This document shows, one piece after another, positions 5,112-5,992 of a stretch of DNA of 5,992 nt. The DNA comes from Bacteroidota bacterium (lineage in GTDB: Bacteria > Bacteroidota > Bacteroidia > Bacteroidales > PUMT01): contig PXAP01000203.1 in the NCBI GenBank assembly GCA_003567115.1, positions 1 through 5,992 on the forward strand, in the 5' to 3' direction. Position 1 is the stretch's first letter, and every line of letters begins with the position of its first letter. The position numbers and the translations under genes were made by a program. The notes beneath the pieces were generated by a model. The model was not told where the DNA came from, did not search any database, and was given only the letters and a program-made list of their open reading frames with translations.

Positions 5112-5992
5112 CTAATTTCTGAATACCAGTTCATCACCGTCAACGTCTATCTTCAGCTCCTTCTCCCTGTCCACCTTACCGGCAATTATCTGCCGGGACA
5201 ATTCATTCAGAATATATTTCTGCATCACCCTCTTAACAGGTCTTGCCCCGTACTGAGGATCAAAACCGAGCCTTCCAAGCAGGTCAACAGCCTTATCACT
5301 GATTTCAACATTAATCTGGTTTAATGAAATCATTTTCCTGATCTCTTCAAACTGTAACCTTACAATTTGTTTCACCTCTTCCTCATCCAGAGGCTTGAAC
5401 ATTATAATATCATCAATACGGTTAAGAAACTCGGGTCTTATGGTCTGTTTAAGCAGTTCAAAAACCTGCCTTACGGATTTTTCAAACATCTCCTTACGGT
5501 CCATCCCGTTGATCTTTTCATAATTCTCCTGAATTATATGCGATCCTGCATTTGAGGTCATTATTATAATGGTGTTCTTAAAGTTCACAACTCTCCCCTT
5601 GTTGTCAGTAAGCCTGCCGTCATCAAGAACCTGGAGCAGGATATTGAACACATCGGGATGCGCCTTTTCAATTTCATCAAGCAGAACCACTGACCAGGGT
5701 TTCCTTCTTACCGACTCGGTAAGCTGCCCCCCCTCTTCGTAACCCACGTAGCCAGGAGGAGCTCCTATGAGCCGGGAAACAGAATGCCTTTCCTGGTATT
5801 CTGACATATCAATACGTGTCATCAGGTTCTCGTCATCAAAAAGGAATTCAGCCAGTGCTCTGGCCAGCTCTGTCTTGCCAACACCGGTTGTACCAAGAAA
5901 AATGAATGACCCTACAGGCCGCCGGAGATCCTGCAATCCGGCCCTGCTTCGTCTGATGGCGTCTGAAACAACCTGCAGGGCTTCATCCTGCC
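5112..5992 (-). CDS. clpB: ATP-dependent disaggregase ClpB, C-terminal part (cut by window end)
   Basis: ClpB is the hexameric cytosolic Hsp100 chaperone that threads aggregated proteins through its pore together with DnaK. About 293 codons are visible; the frame stays open to the window edge, so the N-terminal domain, first AAA+ module and coiled-coil M domain lie outside. The fragment begins at GQDEALQVVSDAIRRSRAG, the entry to the second AAA+ module. It then shows Walker A GTTGVGKTE, the pore-loop segment with GAPPGYVGYEEGG, Walker B VVLLDEIEKAHPD, VLDDGRLTDNKGR, sensor-1 IIIMTSNAGS, the arginine-finger stretch IRPEFLNRIDD and sensor-2 GARPVKR in the small D2 subdomain, ending in ELVFRN. 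The PPGYVGY pore loop and the lack of an IGF-type ClpP-binding loop in the visible D2 region fit ClpB rather than ClpA or ClpX; ClpC is less likely. An internal TTG at 5934-5936 is not a start. The gene is convergent with the STAS gene. Confidence 0.96.
   Translation of the reverse strand, partial: QDEALQVVSDAIRRSRAGLQDLRRPVGSFIFLGTTGVGKTELARALAEFLFDDENLMTRIDMSEYQERHSVSRLIGAPPGYVGYEEGGQLTESVRRKPWSVVLLDEIEKAHPDVFNILLQVLDDGRLTDNKGRVVNFKNTIIIMTSNAGSHIIQENYEKINGMDRKEMFEKSVRQVFELLKQTIRPEFLNRIDDIIMFKPLDEEEVKQIVRLQFEEIRKMISLNQINVEISDKAVDLLGRLGFDPQYGARPVKRVMQKYILNELSRQIIAGKVDREKELKIDVDGDELVFRN

Noticed and set aside
5934..5936. TTG as a start of a short ClpB-like protein
   Set aside because: The frame continues upstream to the window edge with typical ClpB sequence (GQDEALQVVSDAIRRSRAG), so the gene is simply cut by the window.

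Overview
The window looks like a chromosomal segment from a Bacteroidota member, most likely of the Bacteroidales/Marinilabiliales type. The evidence is protein signatures that I recall as typical of that phylum: GTTGVGKTE in the ClpB Walker A and a ClpB end of ELVFRN, GYTGAGG in GcvT, and HAxGNVG in SerA. Gaps between genes are very AT-rich and there are no clear Shine-Dalgarno sequences, which also fits. The assignment rests on remembered family features, not on a search.

Layout from left to right: (1) the N-terminal 148 codons of serA, minus strand, cut by the window start; (2) serC, complete, minus strand; (3) comB, 2-phosphosulfolactate phosphatase, complete, minus strand; (4) gcvT, complete, minus strand; (5) a 347-bp divergent gap that probably holds promoters for both sides; (6) a plus-strand two-gene unit made of a stand-alone HPt phosphotransfer protein and a stand-alone STAS anti-sigma-factor-antagonist-like protein, 8 bp apart; (7) the C-terminal half of the second AAA+ module of clpB, minus strand, cut by the window end and convergent with the STAS gene.

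The minus-strand block has a common metabolic thread. SerA and SerC make phosphoserine, which leads to serine and then glycine, and GcvT passes the glycine aminomethyl group to tetrahydrofolate. ComB is the outlier: it belongs to sulfonate (sulfolactate/coenzyme M type) metabolism. The gaps between these genes (159 to 286 bp) are long enough that each could be its own transcription unit.

The genes themselves belong to known families and I see no clearly new multi-gene system. The items most worth a second look are the HPt-STAS pair with no kinase or phosphatase beside it, comB inside a serine/glycine neighbourhood, and three non-coding structures: a perfect 15-bp inverted repeat flanked by imperfect direct repeats at the end of comB, a 19-bp tandem duplication that forms the end of gcvT and duplicates one arm of its putative terminator, and a 52-nt composite hairpin between the convergent STAS and clpB genes.
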